A DNA stretch of 64,000 nt from Endozoicomonas sp. G2_1 (GTDB taxonomy: Bacteria > Pseudomonadota > Gammaproteobacteria > Enterobacterales > Alteromonadaceae): assembly GCF_017744155.1 (NCBI RefSeq), contig NZ_JAGHQT010000003.1, positions 302,107 through 366,106 on the forward strand, in the 5' to 3' direction. Numbering within the stretch: the first letter of the stretch is position 1; the number at the start of each line of letters is the position of its first letter. Positions 17,849 to 26,524 of the stretch are shown here, piece after piece. The position numbers and the translations under genes were made by a program. A model generated the notes under the pieces. That model was not told the origin of the DNA. It saw nothing but the letters and a program-made list of their open reading frames with translations, and ran no database searches.

Positions 17849-18736
17849 ATGATGACAACAAAACAATATGAAAGTTATTACGTACCTGCACAAAGTCATT
17901 GGCCAATTGTTGGTGCAGTGGCACTTTTTTTAATTGCTGTCGGTGCTGGTCAATACGTTTCAACGCTTGCCAGTGAACAAAGTAGCTGGGGTGGTTGGGT
18001 TTTACTCGCCGGTATCGCTTTAATCATTTACATGGTTTTCGGCTGGTTTGGCAATGTTATTAACGAGTCGATGGCGGGTAAATACTCGGCGCAAATGGAC
18101 GGCTCATTTAAACAAGGGATGAGTTGGTTTATCTTCTCTGAAGTGATGTTCTTTGCCGCCTTTTTTGGCGCCTTATTTTACGCCCGTGTTTTTGCGGTAC
18201 CTTGGTTAGATGGCGCTGGCAACAATGCGATGACAGGGGCCGTGTTATGGCCTGAATTCACCGCCACTTGGCCATTGATTAAGACCCCTGATGGCACTGA
18301 AACAACGGGCATGGGCTGGTATGGCTTACCCCTAATCAACACTATTTTGTTATTGACCTCTTCAGTCACAGCTCATTTTGCCCATGTCGCATTGGAGCAA
18401 AACAAACGCCCGCAGTTGAAAGCTTGGCTCGGGTTGACCATTGTGCTTGGTGTTATCTTTCTCAGTTTACAAGTGTTGGAATATGCCCACGGTTATTCCG
18501 ATGAAATGAAGTTGTACTTAGACAGTGGTATTTACGGCAACACCTTTTACATGCTAACCGGCTTTCACGGCTTACATGTGACCTTAGGTACCATCATGTT
18601 GTTTGTCGTGTTTTTAAGAGTTTTAAAAGGGCATTTTACCCCTGAGAACCACTTTGCCTTTCAAGCGGCCAGTTGGTATTGGCACTTTGTTGATGTTGTT
18701 TGGGTTGGTTTATTTATTTTTGTTTACATCATTTAA
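17849..18736 (+). CDS. coxC: Cytochrome c oxidase subunit III
   Basis: A seven-helix membrane subunit that stabilises the oxidase core and its oxygen and proton paths. Recognisable stretches are HWPIVGAVALFLIAVG at the start, FIFSEVMFFAAFFGALFYAR, the HV and FHGLHVTLGTIML segment, and the final SWYWHFVDVVWVGLFIFVYI. The length of 295 is usual. The ATG doublet at 17849/17852 follows GGGGAATA. Confidence 0.97.
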   Translation: MMTTKQYESYYVPAQSHWPIVGAVALFLIAVGAGQYVSTLASEQSSWGGWVLLAGIALIIYMVFGWFGNVINESMAGKYSAQMDGSFKQGMSWFIFSEVMFFAAFFGALFYARVFAVPWLDGAGNNAMTGAVLWPEFTATWPLIKTPDGTETTGMGWYGLPLINTILLLTSSVTAHFAHVALEQNKRPQLKAWLGLTIVLGVIFLSLQVLEYAHGYSDEMKLYLDSGIYGNTFYMLTGFHGLHVTLGTIMLFVVFLRVLKGHFTPENHFAFQAASWYWHFVDVVWVGLFIFVYII

Positions 18737-18765
18737 CTGAGTTTACGTAAATTACAACAGCTCAG

Positions 18766-18996
18766 TTAACGAGGTGTTGGATTGGGGGTGATCAGTCCGG
18801 TAGCAATAGCGACTAACAGACTGATGACAATGATCACCGAGATCAAGACCCGACGGCCGATGTATTTCGACATTTTTGGTTGTGATGAACTAGGCTGACT
18901 TGGATCGTGTTTATTCATAATAATCAGCGCTTTAAATAAATTGAAAATCATAAAAAAAAGCGCCGCAACAAGTAGGATTTTAAACAGTATTAGCAT
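18766..18996 (-). CDS. DUF2909 twin-transmembrane protein
   Basis: A 76-residue protein with two membrane helices (LFKILLVAALFFMIFNLFKAL and RRVLISVIIVISLLVAIATG) separated by a short polar loop rich in Ser and Pro. DUF2909 proteins are commonly found between coxC and the SURF1 gene in gammaproteobacteria, always unexplained. Here it is on the opposite strand, convergent with coxC and divergent from the SURF1 gene. A role in oxidase assembly is inferred from position only. Confidence 0.82.
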   Translation of the reverse strand: MLILFKILLVAALFFMIFNLFKALIIMNKHDPSQPSSSQPKMSKYIGRRVLISVIIVISLLVAIATGLITPNPTPR

Positions 18997-19028
18997 AGGT
19001 AATTGCTCTGTGTTGATGTTATTAACTA

Positions 19029-19814
19029 ATGTTACTAATTAATGTTTTTCGGCAACTACAACAGGTTCTTTCGCCGTTATTTTTAGCTAAACATTGGCTA
19101 TGGGTGATATTTACCTTGCTGGTTTTTGGTGGATTAATCAAGCTTTCTCATTGGCAACATCAGCGCGCGCAAGAAAAGTCGGCGCGCTTGATTAGGATTG
19201 CTGAGTATAGCCAACAACAAGCGCTGAGTTTGAATGAGTTGGCGGTACTACAAAAACGCAATGAGCAAATTAATGATTTACCGCTTGCGCTGACCGGACA
19301 ATTTATTCAGGGACAAAGTTTATTGCTTGATAATCAAGTTCATCAAGGACAACTTGGCTATCGAGTGTTGCAATTATTTGTCACTGATTTCGGTAATGTT
19401 TTGGTTAATTTAGGTTGGATTAAAGGCAGTAAAAATCGCGATTATATTCCTGAGGTGACTGACTTTCACGGCCGCATCTCGATTACTGGCAACGTCCGTT
19501 TAGTTGAACTAGGCGTAATGTTAACGCCGCAACAATTTATTCAAGGACAATGGCCGCAGCGCATTCAGCAGATAGAGCTGGATAAAATTGCCGAGTTATA
19601 CCAAGTAGAGTTAATGCCTTTTGTCCTGTATTTAGACCAAGAGCAAAATATCGGCTTCACCAAACAATGGCAGCCAATTGTGATGCCGCCAGAAAAACAC
19701 CAAGCTTATGCTTTTCAATGGTTTTGTTTGGCAATCGCTTGGTTAATCTTGATGTTAACTCTCGCGGTGAAAGTTAGTTCAGCAGCGAATTCTTCTATAG
19801 CTTCAGAGGAGTGA
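19029..19814 (+). CDS. SURF1-family cytochrome oxidase biogenesis protein
   Basis: A 261-residue inner-membrane protein with the SURF1 design: one helix near each end (HWLWVIFTLLVFGGLI; WFCLAIAWLILMLTLAV) and a large periplasmic loop between. Family landmarks are LSHWQHQRAQEKSARL near the start, LPLALTGQF, LLLDNQVHQGQLGYRVL and VLVNLGWI. SURF1 helps place heme a into subunit I. The stop overlaps the region of the next gene's ribosome site, so the two are probably co-translated. Confidence 0.92.
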   Translation: MLLINVFRQLQQVLSPLFLAKHWLWVIFTLLVFGGLIKLSHWQHQRAQEKSARLIRIAEYSQQQALSLNELAVLQKRNEQINDLPLALTGQFIQGQSLLLDNQVHQGQLGYRVLQLFVTDFGNVLVNLGWIKGSKNRDYIPEVTDFHGRISITGNVRLVELGVMLTPQQFIQGQWPQRIQQIELDKIAELYQVELMPFVLYLDQEQNIGFTKQWQPIVMPPEKHQAYAFQWFCLAIAWLILMLTLAVKVSSAANSSIASEE

Positions 19815-19816
19815 TA

Positions 19817-20497
19817 ATGACGTCAACTCAGCTAGATACTAAGCCTTATGATAAGCACAATCAAAAACCTAATAATGAAAAAGTAACTAAATCGAGGCGC
19901 AGCTTTGTTCTATTATTAGCGGTTTTTATTGTTCCCGTGGTTTTAGCGAAACTGGCGCTTGAACTGCAATGGTTTAACTATGGCGTTACTAACAAAGGTC
20001 AACTGTATGATAAGCCGTTGTCTATGGCTGAACTCGGTTTTAGCCAAGACTTTAAGCAAAAATGGTTACTGCTTTACAGAATGCCGAGTACTTGTCAGCA
20101 AACCTGTTTAGCGACTCTACAAAGCATACAAAATACCTATACTGCATTGGGACGAGAAGTACCAAGAGTGACCCCCGTGTTATTGACCACTGAAGCGATG
20201 GCAGATCAAGTAGCACAAAAACTACCATCGGCAAAATGGCAAATATTGGTTGATACACCAGAGAGTGCTGTAAAGCTTGGCAACGAACAAGTGGTGATCG
20301 TTGACGCGCTCGGTAATCTGGTTTTGCATCACTCAATTCCTGACATGGTTATTGCGACTAGCGGTAGTAATGAAGCTCGTGATCAAGCTCATAATCAAGT
20401 AATGGTCGAACAGCAGCGCGCCCAGAAACTGGCGAGTTTTGGCAAATTAGTGTTGGCTGATTTCAAGAAATTGTTGAAGTATTCGAGGATTGGTTAG
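19817..20497 (+). CDS. Membrane-anchored thioredoxin-fold protein of the oxidase cluster
   Basis: A 226-residue protein with one N-terminal helix (FVLLLAVFIVPVVLAKLAL) and a periplasmic domain containing KWLLLYRMPSTCQQTCLATL. The CxxxC pair resembles the copper site of SCO proteins, but a clear partner histidine is not evident. A later VVIVDALGNLVLHH stretch matches a thioredoxin-like beta strand. Equivalent genes sit between SURF1 and ctaA in related bacteria. A role in copper or thiol handling for CuA assembly is inferred. ATG 19817 has AGAGGAG 5 bases upstream; GTG 19811 is in frame too. Confidence 0.7.
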   Translation: MTSTQLDTKPYDKHNQKPNNEKVTKSRRSFVLLLAVFIVPVVLAKLALELQWFNYGVTNKGQLYDKPLSMAELGFSQDFKQKWLLLYRMPSTCQQTCLATLQSIQNTYTALGREVPRVTPVLLTTEAMADQVAQKLPSAKWQILVDTPESAVKLGNEQVVIVDALGNLVLHHSIPDMVIATSGSNEARDQAHNQVMVEQQRAQKLASFGKLVLADFKKLLKYSRIG

Positions 20498-21490
20498 ATG
20501 GTATTGATGCGCAGATTAGTGTTAACCGCAATAGTGCTGGCTTTGTTGGTGGTCAGCTTGGGTGCTTTTACTCGTTTGACTCATGCTGGGCTTGGTTGCC
20601 CTGATTGGCCTGGTTGTTATGGGCTGATCGATGTACCGCAAACCAGTCAAGAAATAGCTAAAGCGGAACAAGCCTTTCCTGAGCGACCAGTTGAACAGCA
20701 AAAAGCGTGGAATGAGATGATTCATCGTTATTTTGCCGGCAGCTTAGGATTACTGATTTTGGCTATTGCTATTCTTGCGATAAAAAATCGTCGGCAAGGG
20801 ACGCCAGTTATGCTGCCAATGGCGCTGCTGGCCTTAGTGACTTTTCAGGCGGCACTGGGCATGTGGACAGTGACCATGAAATTGATGCCAGTGGTCGTTA
20901 TGGGACATTTACTGGGCGGTATTACCACCTTGTGTTTATTGCATTTACTCTATTTACGGCTAAAGCCCTATCGGGTACCCGGTGGCGATACTCATATTAA
21001 ACGATACGCAAAATTTGGTGTTATCGGTATTGTTATTCTAACTGCACAAATAGCACTTGGTGGCTGGACATCGTCTAACTATGCTGCTTTGACCTGTACT
21101 GAGTTACCTATTTGTCAGTCTGGTTGGCTTGAACAACTTACCTTTACCGATTCTTTTGATTTGATACCGCCTGAGCGTGAAAGTTACGAATTTGGCCACC
21201 TCGATCACGCATCACGGGTGACCATTCACGTTATGCACCGAATTGGCGCTATTGTTACCGCACTTTACTTGGGTTGGTTGGCCTTTGTTTTGTTTAGCCG
21301 GGCGCAAAGCCAATTTTTTAAAAGTGCAGCGCTTGGCCTAGCCATTATTTTATTGGTACAAGTGAGTCTTGGTGTGAGTAATGTTTGGTTTTCACTACCC
21401 TTGTCGGTTGCCGTTAGTCACAATGTTGTCGCGGCCTGCTTGATGATGATTTTGATTACTTTGACTTATAGCCTAAAACGAAAAATATAG
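20498..21490 (+). CDS. ctaA: Heme A synthase
   Basis: This membrane enzyme oxidises the methyl group at C8 of heme O to make heme A. The 330 residues form two four-helix halves, each with heme-ligand histidines: TRLTHAGLGCPDWPGCYG and NEMIHRYFAGSLG in the first, then GHLLGGITTL, HVMHRIGAIVTALYLG and AVSHNVVAACLM in the second. Paired cysteines occur in CPDWPGC and in CTELPICQSGW. It follows the previous gene directly and precedes ctaB by 9 bases, which provides its heme O substrate. Confidence 0.94.
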   Translation: MVLMRRLVLTAIVLALLVVSLGAFTRLTHAGLGCPDWPGCYGLIDVPQTSQEIAKAEQAFPERPVEQQKAWNEMIHRYFAGSLGLLILAIAILAIKNRRQGTPVMLPMALLALVTFQAALGMWTVTMKLMPVVVMGHLLGGITTLCLLHLLYLRLKPYRVPGGDTHIKRYAKFGVIGIVILTAQIALGGWTSSNYAALTCTELPICQSGWLEQLTFTDSFDLIPPERESYEFGHLDHASRVTIHVMHRIGAIVTALYLGWLAFVLFSRAQSQFFKSAALGLAIILLVQVSLGVSNVWFSLPLSVAVSHNVVAACLMMILITLTYSLKRKI

Positions 21491-21499
21491 GGGGCGCTG

Positions 21500-22420
21500 A
21501 TGAAAGCAACAACTGTTAACGCAAGCGCTGGCATTGATCGCCAGCTAACCAAAGCGAGTTGGCGTGATTATTATCAAATAACTAAACCCAGAGTGGTTGC
21601 ACTTTTGGTATTGACTGCTTTAGTGGGCATGAGTTTGGCAGTGCCTGGTACTATCCCATGGCAAGTGCTAATTCCCGCTATTTTGGGCATTGGTTTACTA
21701 TCATCTGCAGCGGCGGCTATTAATCACATCGTTGATCAGCGCATTGATAGCATGATGGCGCGCACTCACAATCGACCAATGCCAAATGGCCGTATTAGTC
21801 AAACCAGTGCGATTACCTTTGCTGTCGTGCTGGCGTTACTGGGCTTTGTCATGCTCTTTTATTGGGTAAACCCGCTGACCGCTTGGCTGACCTTTTCTGG
21901 TTTAGTGGGGTACAGCTTTGTTTATACCATGTACTTAAAGCGAGCAACGCCACAAAATATCACGATTGGCGGTTTAGCCGGGGCAATACCACCATTACTA
22001 GGCTGGACAGCGGTAACCAATGAAATTCACGGCAATGCACTGTTGTTAGTGCTGATTATTTTTACTTGGACACCGCCGCACTTTTGGGCACTAGCGATTC
22101 ATCGTCGCGACGACTATGCCAAAGTTAACATTCCAATGTTACCGGTGACCCATGGCATCGAATTTACCAAAACCCAAATCCTCCTTTATACTTTATTGCT
22201 GTTTGTCGTTTGTCTGCTGCCTTATCTTGTCGGAATGAGTAATTGGCTTTATTTATTGTCGGCAGTTGTGCTCAATGGAGTTTTCCTCGCCTATGCGTGG
22301 CAGCTGAAATTTCACGCCCAAGCCAATACTGCAATGGCGACTTTTAAGTTTTCTATCATTCATTTAATGCTATTATTTATCGCATTATTGTTAGATCACT
22401 ATTTACTGCCGTTGCCATAA
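21500..22420 (+). CDS. ctaB: Protoheme IX farnesyltransferase (heme O synthase)
   Basis: This UbiA-superfamily membrane enzyme adds farnesyl diphosphate to heme b, making heme O. Key features are [21 protein letters not shown], the aspartate motif [40 protein letters not shown], and [17 protein letters not shown]. The length of 306 is typical. The GGGGGCG stretch upstream of the ATG acts as the ribosome site. Together with CtaA it completes the heme A branch in this operon. Confidence 0.96.
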   Translation: MKATTVNASAGIDRQLTKASWRDYYQITKPRVVALLVLTALVGMSLAVPGTIPWQVLIPAILGIGLLSSAAAAINHIVDQRIDSMMARTHNRPMPNGRISQTSAITFAVVLALLGFVMLFYWVNPLTAWLTFSGLVGYSFVYTMYLKRATPQNITIGGLAGAIPPLLGWTAVTNEIHGNALLLVLIIFTWTPPHFWALAIHRRDDYAKVNIPMLPVTHGIEFTKTQILLYTLLLFVVCLLPYLVGMSNWLYLLSAVVLNGVFLAYAWQLKFHAQANTAMATFKFSIIHLMLLFIALLLDHYLLPLP

Positions 22421-22454
22421 GTCAGTAATTTTCGATAGTAGTAGGCTGAGTGAA

Positions 22455-23087
22455 ATGAAAAATTTGTTGTTGGTGTTAATTGCTGGTGCAGCGATAGTTG
22501 CTGGTGTTTTGGTGTTTAATTCGGTGAACAAAACACCAGCGCCGGAACATGCTTTGTATTATCAGCAGCCGAGAGTTATTAAACCGTTCACCCTGTCGGA
22601 TCACAAAGGACAAGCGTTTGGTAACAGTGAACTAAAGGGTAAATGGTCGTGGTTTTTTCTCGGTTATACTTCGTGTCCAGATATTTGCCCTACGACGCTA
22701 CAAGAGCTCAATTTTGCCTATCCAGAATTGCAGAAAATAGCTGATAACAATCAAGTCTTGTTAGTTACTGTTGATCCCAAACGAGACAGCCAAGACAAAC
22801 TCGCTCAATACATTCGCTATTTTCACCCAGATTTTGTCGCGTTGCGTGGGGATCACAGTGCTTTGTTTCCATTCGCGCGCAACTTGGGGTTGATGTATGC
22901 CATTGCTGGTGATGAAGCTGATGCAAATGCTAGCTATTTAGTCGATCACAGTGCGTCGATTGTCTTGACCAACCCCAATGGCGATATTGCCGCCATTTTC
23001 AAACCCAAGCACGAAGTGGGCAAAGTACCGACCATTAATGCCGATAACCTGATCAGTGATTTTGCTAAAATTGTTGCTGGTTACTAA
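22455..23087 (+). CDS. SCO1/SenC-family copper chaperone
   Basis: A 210-residue periplasmic protein tethered by an N-terminal helix (LLLVLIAGAAIVAGVLVF). It has a thioredoxin fold and the copper-binding set Cys74 and Cys78 (SCPDICPTTL) plus His165 in VDHSAS. SCO proteins deliver copper to the CuA site of subunit II. It is the last gene of the oxidase cluster on this strand, 34 bases after ctaB. Confidence 0.94.
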   Translation: MKNLLLVLIAGAAIVAGVLVFNSVNKTPAPEHALYYQQPRVIKPFTLSDHKGQAFGNSELKGKWSWFFLGYTSCPDICPTTLQELNFAYPELQKIADNNQVLLVTVDPKRDSQDKLAQYIRYFHPDFVALRGDHSALFPFARNLGLMYAIAGDEADANASYLVDHSASIVLTNPNGDIAAIFKPKHEVGKVPTINADNLISDFAKIVAGY

Positions 23088-23103
23088 AAGTTAACACTGC
23101 AAA

Positions 23104-24225
23104 CTACAGTGGATACCACTCGCCGTTGGGCTTTAAGACAAACCAAGGTTTTGAGTACCAGTAAAATCTGCCCGGTTTACTCAAACTAGGTGCGGTACAG
23201 TTGCTGCGTACGCGACCACTTGGCAAAGGTTTACTAAAGTTTATCGTGAAACTGGTATTGTCTTGCCAATGCAGTTTTTGACGACCTAAACCTGACACAT
23301 AGCAGTTGACCTGATTGGGGTTGAAATCGTTAACTTCGATATTAAAAGTCGATGAGCGCTTTTCTTGATAGGGGAAAATAGTTTGCTGTTCAGCTGAATC
23401 GAAGCTGATGGTAAAGGCGAGGGAGTTTAACTTATCTCGCAAGCTCGCGATTTTGTCATACGGCTGTGATACCGGAAAGCGCGGTAGAATACTGGTATCT
23501 GTTGTTAAGCCAATAGCACCTGATTGCTGAGAAAAACCAACAAACCCGTGCTCAGTCAACCAAGTTTGTAGCGCTGGTGTGAATTCTCCGTACGGGTAAG
23601 CAAAGTAACGCCAATTAGCGCCGGTTTTTTCTTTGATCAAACGCTCAGACTTCATTAACAATTCAGTTTGCAGTGTTAACCAGTCTTGTTCGTTAATATT
23701 GCTTGGTTTGCGCGCCAGTGAATCGTGGTAGTAACCGTGATTAGCAATGATCACGTTTTGCTCCGCGAGGCTTTTAAGCTCGTCCCAAGTTAAATTACTT
23801 TTACTGTTTTTTTCGACAACCCCGGGATTAACAAAAATGGTATAGGGAAAATTGAACTGGTCTAAAATCGGTTTGGCGTTAGTTAAAATGTCGCGAAAAG
23901 CATCGTCAAAGGTGATGGCAACAGCGCGATCAGGCATGGGTTGTTGGTGCTTAATCGCATCGACAATTTCTGACAATGGCACCACTTTAAATTGGTTGTC
24001 GGCAAGGTATTGCAAGTGCGCGCGAAATTGGTCTGGGCTAATACTGGTACTTTTTGGTGTTTCACTACTGACGTGATGGTATTGCAAGACCACTGCGGCA
24101 TAACTCGGCAAAGCAAAGCTGGCTAGTAATAGGGTTACTAAAGCGTTATTGCGCTGACTTTTTACCCATGTTTTTAGCCGATTGAATGGCAAGTAAGCAA
24201 ATAATTTAGTGATAAAGTCAGGCAT
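23104..24225 (-). CDS. Polysaccharide deacetylase family protein
   Basis: A 373-residue protein with an N-terminal hydrophobic segment (ALVTLLLASFALPSYAA) that acts as a signal or anchor after a basic stretch of about 25 residues. The NodB-type carbohydrate esterase 4 domain follows: VVLQYHHV, the catalytic DD in AITFDDAFRD, and the metal pair HxxxH in ANHGYYHDSL. YPYGEFTPAL matches motif 3. The C-terminal 110 residues look like a beta-rich domain. It resembles the deacetylase half of PgaB, so it may trim N-acetyl groups from an exopolysaccharide; no pga genes are nearby. It is convergent with the SCO gene. Confidence 0.85.
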   Translation of the reverse strand: MPDFITKLFAYLPFNRLKTWVKSQRNNALVTLLLASFALPSYAAVVLQYHHVSSETPKSTSISPDQFRAHLQYLADNQFKVVPLSEIVDAIKHQQPMPDRAVAITFDDAFRDILTNAKPILDQFNFPYTIFVNPGVVEKNSKSNLTWDELKSLAEQNVIIANHGYYHDSLARKPSNINEQDWLTLQTELLMKSERLIKEKTGANWRYFAYPYGEFTPALQTWLTEHGFVGFSQQSGAIGLTTDTSILPRFPVSQPYDKIASLRDKLNSLAFTISFDSAEQQTIFPYQEKRSSTFNIEVNDFNPNQVNCYVSGLGRQKLHWQDNTSFTINFSKPLPSGRVRSNCTAPSLSKPGRFYWYSKPWFVLKPNGEWYPL

Positions 24226-24320
24226 AATAGAGATCTTTATTGATAACGAATAGCAGCAGCGAGTAATGCGAAAAATAGCGCGATTTGGCGCAAAACTCTA
24301 GTGCTTTAGGAAGTTTATTT

Positions 24321-25655
24321 GTGGTAGCTCATTTTTTTGCTAATAAGTTTGGTCAAACCGAAGATCATCGCAAGCTGTTTGCTTTGGCGATTCCGATGAT
24401 CTTATCCAATATCACGGTACCTCTACTTGGTTTGGTTGATACAGCGGTTATTGGCCATTTGTCCCATGCTTATTTTCTCGGTGGTAGCACGGTTGGTGCC
24501 ATGATTATCACCTTTGTCACTTGGCTCTGTAGTTTTTTGCGGATGTCGACGACTGGTTTGGCAGCGCAGAGTTTTGGCGCCCAAAACAGCGAATTGAGTC
24601 AGTTAATTTTACTCAGAGGCTTACTGGTGGCATTCGCGTTAGGCGCGCTCATGATAATGCTGCAAAGTCCGTATTTGGATATTTCCTTAGCATTGGCGGG
24701 CGGTTCAGAACAAGTGCAGTTTTACGCACGTCAATACAGTGAAATACGGATTTGGGGATTACCTGCGGCGTTGGCCAACTTAGTGGTTTTAGGGTGGTTG
24801 CTCGGTCACCAAAAAACCAGAGCGGTGTTGGTTATTTTGCTGCTAACCAATAGTATTAATTTACTGTTGGATTTGTGGTTTGTCTTAGGTCTTGGTTGGC
24901 AGGTACAAGGTGTTGCGGCAGCGACCTTAGTGGCTGAGTATTCAGGTTTGTTGATCGGCTTAGCGGCGATTAAACAAGTTAAATTGTCATGGCGATTCAG
25001 TGAAAAAATTCATCAGTTGTTGTTTCAAAGTGCAGAGCTGATTCGCTATTTCAAACTCAATCGAGACATCTTAATTCGCACTCTGTGTTTAGAACTGTGC
25101 TTTGTTTTTATTACCTTTCAAGGCGCTCGCCTCGGTGATGATATTGTCGCGGCTAATGCAATCTTAATGAATTTTTTGTTGTTAATTTCCTTTGGTTTAG
25201 ATGGTATTGCTAACGCCAGTGAGGCTATGGTTGGTGAAGCTAAAGGTGCTAACAACAACCGTCGACTAACAAAGCTAGTCAATGTAGGCCTGATGTGGAG
25301 CTTTGGTTTTGCCTGTGTTTACAGTTTGGCTTTTATTGTTTTTGGCGATTGGCTACTGAGTATGATTACCGATATCGACAGTGTTTTAACTGTTGCTAAT
25401 CAGTATTTGCCGTGGTTAATGGCGTTACCTGTGTTAGCGTGCTGGTGCTTTTTATTTGACGGTGTTTATGTTGGATTGATGCTCGCGAAAATTATGCGCA
25501 ACACTATGGTAATAGCGACCTTTGGCGGATTTTTCCCGTTGTGGTTTGCTTTACAGAGTTTTGGTAATCACGGTTTGTGGGCAGCGTTTTGTGGTTTTAT
25601 GCTCGCGCGAGGAGTCAGTTTAGCTTGGCACTATTATCGTTATCAGTATCGCTAG
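24321..25655 (+). CDS. dinF: DinF-type MATE family efflux transporter
   Basis: A 12-helix multidrug and toxin extrusion protein. The opening HRKLFALAIPMILSNITVP, the LGLVDTAVIGHL stretch and the LRMSTTGLAAQSFGAQN stretch are close to E. coli DinF. I chose GTG 24321 (444 residues, AGGAAG 7 bases upstream), which matches E. coli (441); a TTG at 24285 also fits. In E. coli dinF lies directly behind lexA and is SOS-controlled. Here it is 13 kb away and I see no LexA box upstream, so SOS control appears lost. Confidence 0.88.
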   Translation: MVAHFFANKFGQTEDHRKLFALAIPMILSNITVPLLGLVDTAVIGHLSHAYFLGGSTVGAMIITFVTWLCSFLRMSTTGLAAQSFGAQNSELSQLILLRGLLVAFALGALMIMLQSPYLDISLALAGGSEQVQFYARQYSEIRIWGLPAALANLVVLGWLLGHQKTRAVLVILLLTNSINLLLDLWFVLGLGWQVQGVAAATLVAEYSGLLIGLAAIKQVKLSWRFSEKIHQLLFQSAELIRYFKLNRDILIRTLCLELCFVFITFQGARLGDDIVAANAILMNFLLLISFGLDGIANASEAMVGEAKGANNNRRLTKLVNVGLMWSFGFACVYSLAFIVFGDWLLSMITDIDSVLTVANQYLPWLMALPVLACWCFLFDGVYVGLMLAKIMRNTMVIATFGGFFPLWFALQSFGNHGLWAAFCGFMLARGVSLAWHYYRYQYR

Positions 25656-25696
25656 CAGTAACTTTTTGAGGTTAGAAATTGACTTGGTGGGAAGTA

Positions 25697-25727
25697 AGCA
25701 GCGACATCTAAAAATTCTGTCGCTGCT
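25697..25727. terminator. Hairpin between convergent dinF and nfuA
   Basis: Perfect 10-bp arms (AGCAGCGACA / TGTCGCTGCT) with an 11-base A/T-rich loop, midway between convergent genes. No T-run follows on either strand, so it is a possible bidirectional terminator only. Confidence 0.4.
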
Positions 25728-25748
25728 GAAAATGTTATGTGCGAGTGA

Positions 25749-26327
25749 TTAGTAGTATGAGTGCTCACCGCGTTGATGTTCGGTCATATCGCGAACGCCT
25801 TTGATTTCATCACCCATAATTTCAATCAATTGCTTTTCAATACCGTCTTTAACGGTTACGTCAATTTGACTACAGCCATTACAACCACCGCCAAATTGCA
25901 ATACGGCATAACCATCTTCGGTAATTTCCATGAGTGTACATTCACCGCCATGGCCAGCTAATTGTGGATTTACTTCAGCTTGTAAAAAGTAGTTAACGCG
26001 ATCGAATAGTGGTGCGTCATCAGCAACTTTACGCAATTTTGCGTTAGGCGCTTTTAAGGTTAACTGCGAACCCATTTGGTCGGTAACAAAATCAATTTCA
26101 GCTTCATCCAAAAAAGGTTTGCTATCTTTGTCGACAAAAGCCGAGAATTCATTGAATGTTAACTCAGTATCGTCAGGTTCAACGGCATCGGTCGGGCAAT
26201 ATGAAACGCCACACTCAGCGCTTGGGGTACCGGGGTTAACAACAAATACGCGAATGTTTGTGCCTTCGTCTTGTTGTGAAAGCAACTTAGCGAAATGCGC
26301 TTGTGCAGATTCTGATATATTGATCAT
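25749..26327 (-). CDS. nfuA: Fe-S biogenesis protein NfuA
   Basis: This Fe-S cluster carrier delivers 4Fe-4S clusters to target enzymes under stress. The 192 residues match E. coli NfuA (191). The N-terminal half is a degenerate A-type scaffold ([13 protein letters not shown]). The C-terminal Nfu domain holds the CxxC cluster site Cys149/Cys152 in [16 protein letters not shown]. The start is the usual one and is well supported by alignment. Confidence 0.96.
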   Translation of the reverse strand: MINISESAQAHFAKLLSQQDEGTNIRVFVVNPGTPSAECGVSYCPTDAVEPDDTELTFNEFSAFVDKDSKPFLDEAEIDFVTDQMGSQLTLKAPNAKLRKVADDAPLFDRVNYFLQAEVNPQLAGHGGECTLMEITEDGYAVLQFGGGCNGCSQIDVTVKDGIEKQLIEIMGDEIKGVRDMTEHQRGEHSYY

Positions 26328-26524
26328 AATGCTGAATACTCTCTATCAGGCGGTTTTGCTGCTGACTTGAGCAAATACCTTAGTAAATTGGTCAACTATG
26401 AGCATTTTACTCTGCATCGCAACGCTATGCTAGTAGAAGTTAATCAATATCGATAGGTCATTTGTGCTAAGCTAGTACAGTTTTGACTTAGTATTTACAC
26501 GAATAATTATATGTGGGGGCTTAC

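Noticed and set aside
18733..18769. Terminator after coxC (TTAACTGAG / CTCAGTTAA)
   Set aside because: The 9-bp arms have a 19-base loop and no T-run, and they overlap stop codons of both genes, so the case is too weak to list.
24226..24320. LexA operator ahead of dinF
   Set aside because: No CTGT-N8-ACAG match on either strand in the upstream region.
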